Made by a program: the position numbers and the translations under genes. From Hyphomicrobium sp. 12-62-95 (GTDB taxonomy: Bacteria; Pseudomonadota; Alphaproteobacteria; Rhizobiales; Hyphomicrobiaceae), in assembly GCA_002279935.1 (NCBI GenBank), contig NCCZ01000002.1, positions 1-64,000 on the forward strand: a stretch of 64,000 bases of DNA, in the 5' to 3' direction. Positions 37,178 through 45,773 of the stretch are shown in pieces. Every line of letters begins with the position of its first letter. Position 1 is the first letter of the stretch. The notes beneath the pieces were generated by a model. The model searched no databases and was not told the origin of the DNA. It worked only from the letters and a program-made list of their open reading frames with translations.

Positions 37178-37690
37178 TTAGCCGCGGCCGAGAACCGTCA
37201 CCGAGACCGGTGCGATGCCCGAGGCGGTCATGCCGACCTGCTTGGCAGCAGCTTTCGACAGGTCGATGATGCGGCCCTTGATGTAGGGGCCACGATCGTT
37301 GATCGTGACGACGACCGAGCGGCCGTTGTTGCGGTTGGTGACGCGGACCTTGGTGCCGAACGGCAGCGTCTTGTGAGCGGCCGTCATGGCGTTCGGGTTG
37401 AACCAGCCACCCGATGCGACACGCTGGGGCTGCCAGTAGTACGAGCCCATGCCGCTGTAGGAGCCGCCGGCTGCAACCGAGTAGGACTTCTTCTTCGAGG
37501 ACTTGGAGCCGTAGGCCTTCTTGTAGGACTTCTTGTAGGCGGTCTTCTTGTACGCCTTCTTGGCGACGTGCTTGTGCGCCTTGGCGCAGGCCGCGGCCGG
37601 GCCCTGGCATTCGTAGGCGGCGCTGGCGGTTCCAGCGGAAGCAAAGCCGACGGCAACCATGGCCATCGCAGCAGCAAACAATACGCGCAT
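37178..37690 (-). CDS. RlpA-like septal ring/DPBB protein with Lys/Tyr repeat region
   Basis: A 170-residue exported protein. After a signal peptide (about 1-24) comes a basic repeat region rich in KKAYKK and KKSYKK units (about 45-70), then a double-psi beta-barrel domain: GSYYWQPQRVASGGWFNPNAMTA-type start, LPFGTKVRVTNRNNGRSV and INDRGPYIKGRIIDLSKAAAKQVGM with the catalytic-region Asp of RlpA lytic transglycosylases. It likely acts at peptidoglycan in the periplasm. A paralogue without the Lys/Tyr region is at 59757-60221. Confidence 0.88.
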   Translation of the reverse strand: MRVLFAAAMAMVAVGFASAGTASAAYECQGPAAACAKAHKHVAKKAYKKTAYKKSYKKAYGSKSSKKKSYSVAAGGSYSGMGSYYWQPQRVASGGWFNPNAMTAAHKTLPFGTKVRVTNRNNGRSVVVTINDRGPYIKGRIIDLSKAAAKQVGMTASGIAPVSVTVLGRG

Positions 37691-38237
37691 CTCAAGTCTC
37701 CATCTCATGTGACGACCCCCGCCCGGCGTTTCGCTGCCTTCACCGGGATCTCGCGGCCCGAGGGGCCCGCGCTGACCTTCGACGTCCGGCCCCGCGTCAG
37801 GGCGGCCGGTCCGTGTCAGGCGATTGATCCACGTGGCAGCTCAAGTGAAACGTGAGCCTGGACCCGGAACGTCCTCGATCGTCCAAATTGTTTCGGGTGC
37901 AACTGATGCCGCTCCCGCCCGGTGCGCGGAAGCAATCATCGCTGAGCCTACGGGTCAACCCAGTCAAGTGAACGTCATTCAATAAAATGTGCGAGTAAGC
38001 CATTTTGCACAGGAAATTCAATGGTGTGTCGCATCGGGCACGCGACGGCGCGCCGCACTTTCGTGACTTTAACCACGATTGGGAAGTCCCTGAAAATAAG
38101 GCTAAATCTAGGCGCTCTCGCGCTGCACACTCCGCTGGCGGCGTATCAAGAGGTGCGCACGGTGCCTTGCCAACATGACTTTGCACCGTCGCACGGTCGG
38201 TCTAAGGCAACGCTTCGCGCCACGGGAGGGCGTGCCG
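37691..38237. other. Intergenic region between RlpA-like gene and chrA
   Basis: A 547-bp gap between divergent genes. The part 37970-38110 is relatively AT-rich and probably holds promoters; TTGGGA-17 bp-CTAAAT at about 38080 is a weak rightward candidate. ORFs on both strands (for example 37797-38186) show no family or coding character. Confidence 0.4.
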
Positions 38238-39542
38238 ATGACCGCCGATGCGCCGACCGGCCACCCAACGTTTGCAGAGGCGGTTCGCACATGGGCGAAG
38301 ATCGGGTGCCTCTCCTTCGGCGGACCGGCCGGGCAGATCGCCCTCATGCACCGCGTGTTGGTCGATGAGAGGCGCTGGATCGATGACCGGCGGTTTTTGA
38401 CCGGGCTCAACTTCTGCATGCTGCTGCCGGGGCCCGAGGCCATGCAATTGGCCACCTACGTGGGCTGGCGGTTGCACGGCGTCGCGGGGGGGCTCGCGGC
38501 CGGTCTGTTGTTCGTGCTGCCCGGCGCGCTCCTGATGCTGGCGCTGGCACTGGCCTACGCGCACTTCGGATCGGTCCCCATTGCGGAGGCGCTTTTTCTA
38601 GGCGTCAAAGCGGCGGTCCTGGCCATCGTGATCGAGGCGCTGCTACGCGTCGCCCGCAAAGCGCTCCACGCGCCTGCCGACTGGGCTATCGCGGCTGCCG
38701 CTTTTATCGGCCTCTTCTTTTTGAACGTCCCATTTCCGCTGATCGTCGTCGCGGCGGGGATCATCGGCTTTCTGCGCGGACGCGGCATGCCGGCCGTTGC
38801 CACAGACGTGCCCATCGCCCCGGTGCAGCATCGCGATACGCTGCGCACCATCGCGGTCTGGCTGGCCATTTGGATCCTACCGCTGCTGGCCGTCGCGGCG
38901 CATTTCGGTCCAGGGCATGTTCTGACCGAACTGGCGTGGCTCTATTCGAAGCTGGCGATGGTCACCTTCGGTGGCGCGTATGCGGTGCTAGCCTACCTCG
39001 CGCAGGAAATCGTCGAGACCTATCGCTGGCTCACGCCCGGCGAAATGCTGGACGCGTTGGGCCTTGCCGAGACGACGCCGGGTCCGCTCATCCTCGTCAC
39101 GGAATTCGTTGGCACGCTGGCCGCCTTCCGCCATGGCGGGGGCGACCCCATTCTCATGGGCATTCTCGGCGCGCTGGTGACGCTGTGGGCCACGTTCGCG
39201 CCCTGCTTTCTGTGGATCTTCGCCGGTGCTCCTTACATCGAACGGTTGAACGCCATCCCGGCGCTGCGCTCCGCGCTATCGGCCATCACGGCCGCTGTCG
39301 TGGGCGTGATTTTGAACCTCACCGTTTGGTTCGCGCAGCACGTGTTGTTCACGAGCCATAGCCGCGCCGTCATCGGGCCTATCGATGTGGACCTGCCGGT
39401 GTGGTCCTCGTTGCGGTGGGATGCGGCGGGCCTTGCGCTGCTGGCGGCGCTGCTATTATTCGCGCTCCACCGCGGGATCGTGACGACGCTGGCGCTGACA
39501 GCGGCGGCCGCCCTCGCGTTGCATGGTGCGGGCGTCATTTAA
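38238..39542 (+). CDS. chrA: Chromate transporter ChrA (long-chain CHR family)
   Basis: A 434-residue inner-membrane exporter of chromate, bidomain LCHR type. Both CHR halves show the family pattern: FAEAVRTWAKIGCLSFGGPAGQIALMH with the GPEAMQLATYVGW segment, and LYSKLAMVTFGGAYAVLAYLAQE with LAETTPGPLILVTEFVG. About ten hydrophobic helices are visible. The ATG has GGAGG about nine bases upstream. No chrB or other resistance gene is adjacent. Confidence 0.92.
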   Translation: MTADAPTGHPTFAEAVRTWAKIGCLSFGGPAGQIALMHRVLVDERRWIDDRRFLTGLNFCMLLPGPEAMQLATYVGWRLHGVAGGLAAGLLFVLPGALLMLALALAYAHFGSVPIAEALFLGVKAAVLAIVIEALLRVARKALHAPADWAIAAAAFIGLFFLNVPFPLIVVAAGIIGFLRGRGMPAVATDVPIAPVQHRDTLRTIAVWLAIWILPLLAVAAHFGPGHVLTELAWLYSKLAMVTFGGAYAVLAYLAQEIVETYRWLTPGEMLDALGLAETTPGPLILVTEFVGTLAAFRHGGGDPILMGILGALVTLWATFAPCFLWIFAGAPYIERLNAIPALRSALSAITAAVVGVILNLTVWFAQHVLFTSHSRAVIGPIDVDLPVWSSLRWDAAGLALLAALLLFALHRGIVTTLALTAAAALALHGAGVI

Positions 39543-39546
39543 CGAG

Positions 39547-40518
39547 TTAGAGCCAGCCTTTGCGCCGGAAGTAAACGTAGGGGATGACCGCGGCCAGAAC
39601 CATTGCCAGCAGAGCGAGGGGATATCCCAAAGGCCATTCGAGTTCGGGCATGTGCTTGAAATTCATGCCGTAGATCGAGGCGACCAGTGTCGGCGGCATG
39701 AGCATCACCGCCATCACAGAGAACAGTTTGATGATCTGGTTCTGCTCGGTCGAAATCATGCCGAGGGTGGCTTCGAGCAGGAAACTGATCCTGTTGGTCA
39801 GGAAGCGCGTGTGCTCCATCAGGGAGAGAATATCCCGCTGGGCGACATCGATCCGCTGGATGACGCGGGGATCGAATCCGCGTTCGCGTGCCGTATCACG
39901 GAAGAAGTGCATCGTGCGATCGAGCGACGTGGCGCTTTCCAGAACGCGCGAGACCAGATCGCCTTCCTTGCCCGTTTGCTTCAGGAGAACATCGAGGCGG
40001 CGTGAACTGTCGCGGCGCGCGGTGTTCAAGTTGAAGACATTGTGTGTGAGCTTGTCGACGTCGTCCTGAATGCGCTCGATAACGTCGGCGGTGCGCATGA
40101 TCAGCGATTCGACCAGCCCGATCATGAGTGCGCCACCCGATGTGCACGCCACCGCGCCCTTCTCGGCACGGGCCACGAACATTGGAAACGACTTTGGCTC
40201 CACATAGCGCACCGTCACGAGGCGATTGTCCTTCAGAACGAAGGTGACGGTGGAGGTCACTGGGGTCGTATTGTCGGGGAAATGGACGATGAAGGTCGTC
40301 ATGAAGGTCGCGCCGTCTTCTTCGTAAAAGCGGCTCGACGCCTCGATCTCTCTGACTTCATCCTTCGTCGGCACGTCGACGCCGAGCGCCTGTTCGATCA
40401 GCGCCTCGTCTTCCGCCGTTGGATTGAGGAGATCGATCCACACGCTTTCCGCGCCCAGCGCAAACCCGTCTGTTTGACGAACGAGCTGTCCATTCCGGCA
40501 ATCGTAGACGGTGATCAT
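39547..40518 (-). CDS. corA: CorA-type magnesium/divalent cation transporter
   Basis: A 323-residue pentameric channel protein. The soluble N-terminal domain is followed by a long stalk helix and two C-terminal membrane helices with the signature YGMNFKHMPEL between them (about 284-294) and the basic end YFRRKGWL. Full length. It is convergent with chrA, 4 bp between stops. Confidence 0.95.
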   Translation of the reverse strand: MITVYDCRNGQLVRQTDGFALGAESVWIDLLNPTAEDEALIEQALGVDVPTKDEVREIEASSRFYEEDGATFMTTFIVHFPDNTTPVTSTVTFVLKDNRLVTVRYVEPKSFPMFVARAEKGAVACTSGGALMIGLVESLIMRTADVIERIQDDVDKLTHNVFNLNTARRDSSRRLDVLLKQTGKEGDLVSRVLESATSLDRTMHFFRDTARERGFDPRVIQRIDVAQRDILSLMEHTRFLTNRISFLLEATLGMISTEQNQIIKLFSVMAVMLMPPTLVASIYGMNFKHMPELEWPLGYPLALLAMVLAAVIPYVYFRRKGWL

Positions 40519-40629
40519 GATGCGTACTCCCTCGCCCTAGCGCGGATGACGGAAACTTAAGGTGCTGTCAATTGCCGAGACGGGCTATCCTGACGAAACG
40601 GGGCCCATGGGACTGGTAGGAGATTTGTC

Positions 40630-40929
40630 ATGAAACCGTCCGCAATAGCTCTGGCAGCCGTGGCCCTCGCAGGCTCCGCCGTCACCGCCCAAGCCGCCAT
40701 CCAGTGCCGCGATGGCGCCCAACTCGTCTCGGGCAGCTACATCATCACGCCCTACTGCCAGGACAAGCTCTTGGCCCAGGTCGCCCGGCAGTATGGTTCG
40801 CGCGTGTCGTTCGCCGAAATCCGCGACAACCCGAATACGAAACGCCACGTCTGCCGCCTCGTCGGCCGCGACATCCGCGTTTACGAGAATTGCCAGACCG
40901 TCAATCCCAACGGCCGCCGGGGGTTCTAG
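40630..40929 (+). CDS. Small secreted protein with four cysteines
   Basis: A 99-residue protein with a clear signal peptide (about 1-22, cut after AQA) and a mature domain carrying C26, C43, C75 and C88, likely two disulfides. Motifs GSYIITPYCQDKLLAQVARQYG and KRHVCRLVGRDIRVYENC recur in Hyphomicrobiales secreted proteins of unknown role. The start has AGGAG seven bases upstream. Confidence 0.7.
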   Translation: MKPSAIALAAVALAGSAVTAQAAIQCRDGAQLVSGSYIITPYCQDKLLAQVARQYGSRVSFAEIRDNPNTKRHVCRLVGRDIRVYENCQTVNPNGRRGF

Positions 40930-40936
40930 CCCCTCT

Positions 40937-42241
40937 TCAATGGCATTCGAACGTGAGGGACGCCGCAGACCAATTGCGCACCTTCACGTCGGCGGGTGTC
41001 ATCCAGAATTGATAGGCACCGACGTCGCCAAAGCGCCAATGCATCATGTCGTCGTATACGAGTTGGAGGAGCAGGATCTTGTCCGCATTCTCCCAGATGG
41101 CACCTTGGATATCGACGCCGACGCCGAACATCTGGTGCCAAGACCCACTTGATGGCAACAGACAGCGTTCGTTGACATAGGCCCGCACGGCTGCGGGAAT
41201 TGTGAGATAGGCCGTCTCGTCGGCGGTAAGCAGAAAGATCAGTGACTGCGTTTCCAACTCGGAAAGGTCGTACGGCACCGCATACCGTGCGAAATCTTCA
41301 AATTCGCCGCGTGCACGCTCGAAGAAGCCGGAGAGCTTCTGCCACTCGGCGTCCGTCATGACATCGCTGGCCGCGTGTCCGGCCGCGAATGCGGCACTGT
41401 CCTTCACAAGCGCGGCGAACTTCGGCAAATCGCGGTGGTAAGCAGTGTTTTGCGCTTCGACCCGCTCCAGATTCTGTTTTGCACGCTCCAGTTCCGGTGA
41501 CGGCGCAGCCGCTCGCCGTCCGAAGATGCCGAAAGCGGGCTTGGACTGTTTGACCAGCGCCGCATATTCGGTGCGCGCCTTCTCGAGCCATGGCGCGCGG
41601 GCAGCGAGCGCTTTAGGAGCACGATGCAAAGCATTTTGTAGACAGGCCGTGAGAAAGTGAGCCGAATACCACCAATGGGGCAGCGGCGTTTGGCTGAGCG
41701 CGGCGATGTCGCGTGATCGTGGATAGTGATTTCCGTCAGGAAACAGTCGACCGATGGCACGCACGGCGTCATCGGTCATGGGTTCGAGATCGACGTCGTC
41801 GGCATCGAGTTCGGGCACCTCGATGCCGAGCGGCTTCAGCTGCAAGGGCCAGTACGGAAACAGCGCCTCGACACCTGGTCCCGCGTCCTCCTCGAAGGGC
41901 CACGACCCGATAGCGCGCACAGGATGCGCGTCGGAGGGTGGATCGGACCGGCGCCCACCGCCCTCACCGGGAACGTACACGACGGCGCCGTCGCAGGACC
42001 CCAGCGGTCCGACAAAAAATGCAAGCGACCCGTGGGCGGGGAATTCCGGCGCGTATTGCGCAACTTCGGCAAGGTCGATTTGTGCGAGAAAAATCAGCGG
42101 GGCCCGGGTTTTTACATCTCGCGGCCAAGATAGGCTGCCGAGTCTCGGCCGGCCGCCGAACCAGCTTTTCGCCTGCTCCCAGTCCTGACCCAAGGTGCGC
42201 GGGCGGCGCGCAGCGACAAGCGGCGATCGAGCAATAGTCAT
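40937..42241 (-). CDS. DUF1963 (YwqG-like) protein
   Basis: This 434-residue cytosolic protein shows the DUF1963 core: LGSLSWPRDVKTRAPLIFLAQIDLAEVAQYA, then GSLAFFVG, and a C-terminal LLLQLVYDDMMHWRFGDVGAYQFWM segment typical of the family. YwqG homologues occur as single genes or beside toxin/immunity loci, but I see no such partner. ATG 42241 was chosen since upstream residues are not protein-like. Convergent with the small secreted protein gene. Confidence 0.8.
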   Translation of the reverse strand: MTIARSPLVAARRPRTLGQDWEQAKSWFGGRPRLGSLSWPRDVKTRAPLIFLAQIDLAEVAQYAPEFPAHGSLAFFVGPLGSCDGAVVYVPGEGGGRRSDPPSDAHPVRAIGSWPFEEDAGPGVEALFPYWPLQLKPLGIEVPELDADDVDLEPMTDDAVRAIGRLFPDGNHYPRSRDIAALSQTPLPHWWYSAHFLTACLQNALHRAPKALAARAPWLEKARTEYAALVKQSKPAFGIFGRRAAAPSPELERAKQNLERVEAQNTAYHRDLPKFAALVKDSAAFAAGHAASDVMTDAEWQKLSGFFERARGEFEDFARYAVPYDLSELETQSLIFLLTADETAYLTIPAAVRAYVNERCLLPSSGSWHQMFGVGVDIQGAIWENADKILLLQLVYDDMMHWRFGDVGAYQFWMTPADVKVRNWSAASLTFECH

Positions 42242-42315
42242 GGCGCACCCGTGTGGAGTTCCAAACGGATTACGGTTACCACGGATGAATTGAGCGGCGG
42301 TAAACCGGGGGACGC

Positions 42316-43305
42316 TTAGGCCCCAAGCCCCATCAGCCCGAGGATCTCGTTCACCGCGCGCGTTGGGAAGAGACGGCCTTCGCGCACGTCGCTCTCGATG
42401 GCGGGGAGGCGGGCGGCGACGGCGGGATTGGCTTTCACCGCCTGGAGCAGGCGGTCGGAGAGCATGTCGCGCATCCATTCGACGGCTTGGCGTTTGCGGC
42501 GTTCGGCGAACTGCCCGTTGTCGTGCATGAGCTGGCGGTGTTCGGCGATCTTGGCCCACAGATCGTCGAGGCCGAGGTTGGTGCGGCCTGAAATGGTGAC
42601 GACCGGGGGCAGCCACGCGGCCGACTTCGGCGTGAAAATCGCGATTGCGTTCTGATATTCGTTCGCCGCCCGCTTGGCGCGCGTGATGTTGTCCCCGTCG
42701 GCCTTGTTGATGGCGATCATGTCGGCCAGTTCGATGATGCCCTTCTTGATGCCCTGGAGGTCGTCGCCACCGCCGGCGAGCAGGAGCACCAGGAAGAAAT
42801 CGACCATATCGGCGACGGCGACTTCCGATTGCCCGACGCCGACCGTTTCCACGATGACAATGTCGAACCCAGCTGCTTCCAGAAGCACCATCGTCTCGCG
42901 CGTCTTGCGCGTGACGCCGCCGAGCGTGCCCGACGTCGGCGAGGGGCGGATGAAGGCATTTGGCAAGGGAGCGAGTTGCGCCATGCGCGTCTTGTCGCCG
43001 AGGATCGACCCGCCGGTCCGCTTCGAGGTCGGATCGACGGCGAGGACCGCCACCTTGTGGCCGGCTTCGACGAGGTTGGTGCCCAACTGGTCGATGGTGG
43101 TCGATTTGCCGACGCCGGGCACGCCCGTGATGCCGAGACGGATTGCGCCGCCGGAGTGCGGGAGGAGGAGTTGCAGCAGTTCCTGCGCTTCGGCGTTATG
43201 GGCCGGCTTGGTGCTCTCGACCAGCGTGATGGCGCGCGCGAGCGCGGTGCGGTCGCCGGCTAGAATGCGCGTCGCGTAATCGGCGGGGGTGAGGGTCTCG
43301 CGCAT
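42316..43305 (-). CDS. meaB: Methylmalonyl-CoA mutase-associated GTPase MeaB
   Basis: MeaB is a G3E-type GTPase that protects and gates B12 loading of methylmalonyl-CoA mutase. The 329-residue protein has Walker A GVPGVGKST (61-69), the DPTSKRTGGSILGDKTRM segment, VETVGVGQSEVAV and the base-recognition NKADGDN. No mutase gene lies in the window. With nrdJ, it indicates the cell uses cobalamin. Confidence 0.95.
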   Translation of the reverse strand: MRETLTPADYATRILAGDRTALARAITLVESTKPAHNAEAQELLQLLLPHSGGAIRLGITGVPGVGKSTTIDQLGTNLVEAGHKVAVLAVDPTSKRTGGSILGDKTRMAQLAPLPNAFIRPSPTSGTLGGVTRKTRETMVLLEAAGFDIVIVETVGVGQSEVAVADMVDFFLVLLLAGGGDDLQGIKKGIIELADMIAINKADGDNITRAKRAANEYQNAIAIFTPKSAAWLPPVVTISGRTNLGLDDLWAKIAEHRQLMHDNGQFAERRKRQAVEWMRDMLSDRLLQAVKANPAVAARLPAIESDVREGRLFPTRAVNEILGLMGLGA

Positions 43306-43547
43306 CGAAATTGAGGTCCAGCAGCAAGGGGAGGGGACGTGCAACCCGGCAAAGCGCGGGAGAACGCGGGACCATGTGCAGGAATTGCCCGCGCCGCAAG
43401 GGGGGCCGGGTGCGTCCCGTCGCCGTTTTGACGCCGATCGGTCAACGCCCTCGTGTTGGCGTCATTTCCCGATGATATCCCACCCGTGCGGGATTGCCCG
43501 CGCGCGGCCGGGCGCTAAAGTGCTGCACCGCACAAGGGGGGACGTGA

Positions 43548-45125
43548 ATGTCGGAGCTACCTGAGATCGCGCGCTATGCATTGGTGGCGGTGGCCATTCT
43601 GGTGCTGTTCGCGTTTGCCTGGAGCGCGACGCGTCCCATGCCGAAGCTGGCCCGCGCTTTGGCCCGCCTGTGTCTCGTGGCCCTTGCCGTTTTGCCTATT
43701 GCTCTGGCCGTGCTCCAGTCCGACATGAGCGCGCCCAGCCGCGCTCCGCCGCCCGTGGCAACCGCGCCGGCGCCGGACGCCGTCAAACCCGATCTGCCCG
43801 CGCCGCCGAAGAAGGCCGCCGAGGCTAAGCCTGCTCCCCCGGTGGAGTCCGCCCCGCCGCCGGTCGTTGTCGGGGTCCCGGAGGAGCCCGTCGTCGGCGC
43901 GCCGGAAGAAGAGGCTGTTGCGGAAGCAGAACCGCCGGAACCCGAAGGCGGTTCCGGCCCGCCGGCCGAAGCGCCCCCGCCATCGCGTGGGCTGGGTGGT
44001 GCCGACACGTCGCCCGGCTCGCCCCCACCCCCCGCGCCCGCCCCGGCCATGCCGCCGCCGGGTGGCGGCACCGCGGCTGAGGAAAAGAAGGACGGCTTTG
44101 ATATCGTGCCGATCTATTACGGCACCGACCGCGCAGAAGCGGCGACCGAGAAGCGTCTCGACTATGGGCCCAATCGCGGTCGCAAGCTGATCCTCGGCCA
44201 AGCCCTCGTCACCGTTCCCAAGACGCACGTCCAGCCGCAGATCGAGCGGCCCTGGGCGATCAAGATCCCGTATTTCGACATCACGCTCTATGAGGAAGAC
44301 GAAGACCCCGACAAGCACTTCACGATGAAGGAGCTGAAGGCTCAGACGCGCGAGGAATTGCTGGCGCTTGTGCGTGCGCGTCTGGCCAAGTCCGAACGCT
44401 TCAAAGACCACGCGATCGTCTTCGTCCATGGATACAACACGACGTTCGACAACGGCATCTACCGCACCGCTCAGATCGCCTACGATTTGAAGTTCGACGG
44501 TGCGCCGTTCCATTACAGCTGGCCGTCCGGCGGTGGGTTGTCGAGCTACACGTATGATCGCGAGAGCTCCGGGCAATCGGTGCCCTACATGCGCGAGTTC
44601 TTCGATCTCGTGATCAAGGAGAGCGGCGCGAAAAGGGTGTCGGTCATCGCTCACAGCATGGGCAATCAACCTGCCCTGCAGGTGCTTCGCGACATCAAAT
44701 CGTCGTCGCCGCCCGGCGTTGTCATCAGCCAGATCATCCTGGCCGCCCCGGACGTCGATCGCGACAACTTTGAAAACATCGCCAAGGAGATCAGCGGGCT
44801 GGCCAACGGGATCACGCTTTACGCCGCGTCCAATGACTTCGCGCTGAACGCCTCGCGCCGGTTCCACGGCGGGGTGCCGCGTGCCGGTGACGTGCCAACC
44901 GAAGGTCCTCTTGTGCTTCCCGGAATTGACACCATCGACGTCACGGCGGTTTCTACCGACAGCTTCGGCTTGAACCACTCCGGCTATGCCGAGAACAACG
45001 CGCTCATCAACGATCTTCAGTTGCTGATCCAGACCGGCGAGCGCCCGCCTGAAAAGCGCGTGCCGCTTCTGGAGAAGGTCGGCACACCGGCCGGCGACTA
45101 CTGGCGCTATCCCGCGCAGCGGTGA
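43548..45125 (+). CDS. DUF900 alpha/beta hydrolase, membrane-anchored
   Basis: A 525-residue protein with two N-terminal membrane helices (about 9-28, 36-56), a long Pro/Ala/Glu-rich linker (to about 180) and a DUF900 hydrolase domain: IVPIYYGTDRAEAAT, VFVHGYNTTF, the nucleophile serine in VIAHSMGN, the acid in LAAPDVDRDNF, and a late histidine in DSFGLNHSGYAEN. The linker length suggests it spans the cell wall or positions the domain away from the membrane. Substrate is unknown. Confidence 0.88.
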   Translation: MSELPEIARYALVAVAILVLFAFAWSATRPMPKLARALARLCLVALAVLPIALAVLQSDMSAPSRAPPPVATAPAPDAVKPDLPAPPKKAAEAKPAPPVESAPPPVVVGVPEEPVVGAPEEEAVAEAEPPEPEGGSGPPAEAPPPSRGLGGADTSPGSPPPPAPAPAMPPPGGGTAAEEKKDGFDIVPIYYGTDRAEAATEKRLDYGPNRGRKLILGQALVTVPKTHVQPQIERPWAIKIPYFDITLYEEDEDPDKHFTMKELKAQTREELLALVRARLAKSERFKDHAIVFVHGYNTTFDNGIYRTAQIAYDLKFDGAPFHYSWPSGGGLSSYTYDRESSGQSVPYMREFFDLVIKESGAKRVSVIAHSMGNQPALQVLRDIKSSSPPGVVISQIILAAPDVDRDNFENIAKEISGLANGITLYAASNDFALNASRRFHGGVPRAGDVPTEGPLVLPGIDTIDVTAVSTDSFGLNHSGYAENNALINDLQLLIQTGERPPEKRVPLLEKVGTPAGDYWRYPAQR

Positions 45126-45196
45126 GCCATTCGTTAACGTCGTCTTAACGGCTGTCCCATAGTCTGACACTCCGCATATCCATCGGAGGGACAGCC

Positions 45197-45667
45197 ATGG
45201 CCGGCATCACGCGCACGACGCGACTGGGATTGTTCGCATTGGGTTTCCTTGCCGCGACGGGCGTGGAAGCGGTGCGCGCTGATGAAGCGTATTTGTGCGA
45301 AGGCGGCCGCATCGTGAAGGTCACGCCCGGCACCTTGGAGAGCTTAAAGCGCACCGACGCCTGCATCGCCGGCTACTTCGGGCTCAAGATCGAAGCGGCT
45401 GGCGACCTGAATAATGGCGACCGGGCTTCTGGCAACCGGGATAACACCGCTCTTGAAACCGGCGCGATCGCCGTGCCTGCTGCCATCCCCGCGCCGCCGA
45501 AGCGTCCAGCGACTGCCGCCAAAGCCGCTGAGCGCGCGCCAGCCAAAATGGCGTCCGTGAAAGAGCCCGCAGCAGCGCCGCGCGCCTCCGCTGGCACGGA
45601 CTATCGAAATGTCGTTCTCCTGAACGCGCCCCCCGGTGCCGCGGCCGTCTTCCGGCACGACCGCTAG
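45197..45667 (+). CDS. Secreted Ala/Pro-rich protein (156 aa)
   Basis: Signal peptide (about 1-28, cut near VRA), then a short domain with two cysteines (EAYLCEGG, TDACIAGYFG) and a disordered Ala/Pro/Lys tail ending in FRHDR. No family recognised. It follows the hydrolase gene by 71 bp and precedes the DUF2314 protein gene; all three are exported and share Ala/Pro-rich composition, so they may form a group. Confidence 0.65.
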   Translation: MAGITRTTRLGLFALGFLAATGVEAVRADEAYLCEGGRIVKVTPGTLESLKRTDACIAGYFGLKIEAAGDLNNGDRASGNRDNTALETGAIAVPAAIPAPPKRPATAAKAAERAPAKMASVKEPAAAPRASAGTDYRNVVLLNAPPGAAAVFRHDR

Positions 45668-45773
45668 GAGCCGCCGCCCCAGCTTGGGCTCGGCATAAGG
45701 ATTTCATTTACCCGGGTTTGCGATTGTAACGGTCCATTCACGGATTTTCCGTCCCACCGGTCAGGCGAACCCC

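Noticed and set aside
43557..45170. 537-codon minus-strand ORF opposite the DUF900 hydrolase
   Set aside because: Its product is Arg/Gly-rich without family signatures, while the plus strand shows a full hydrolase with catalytic residues.
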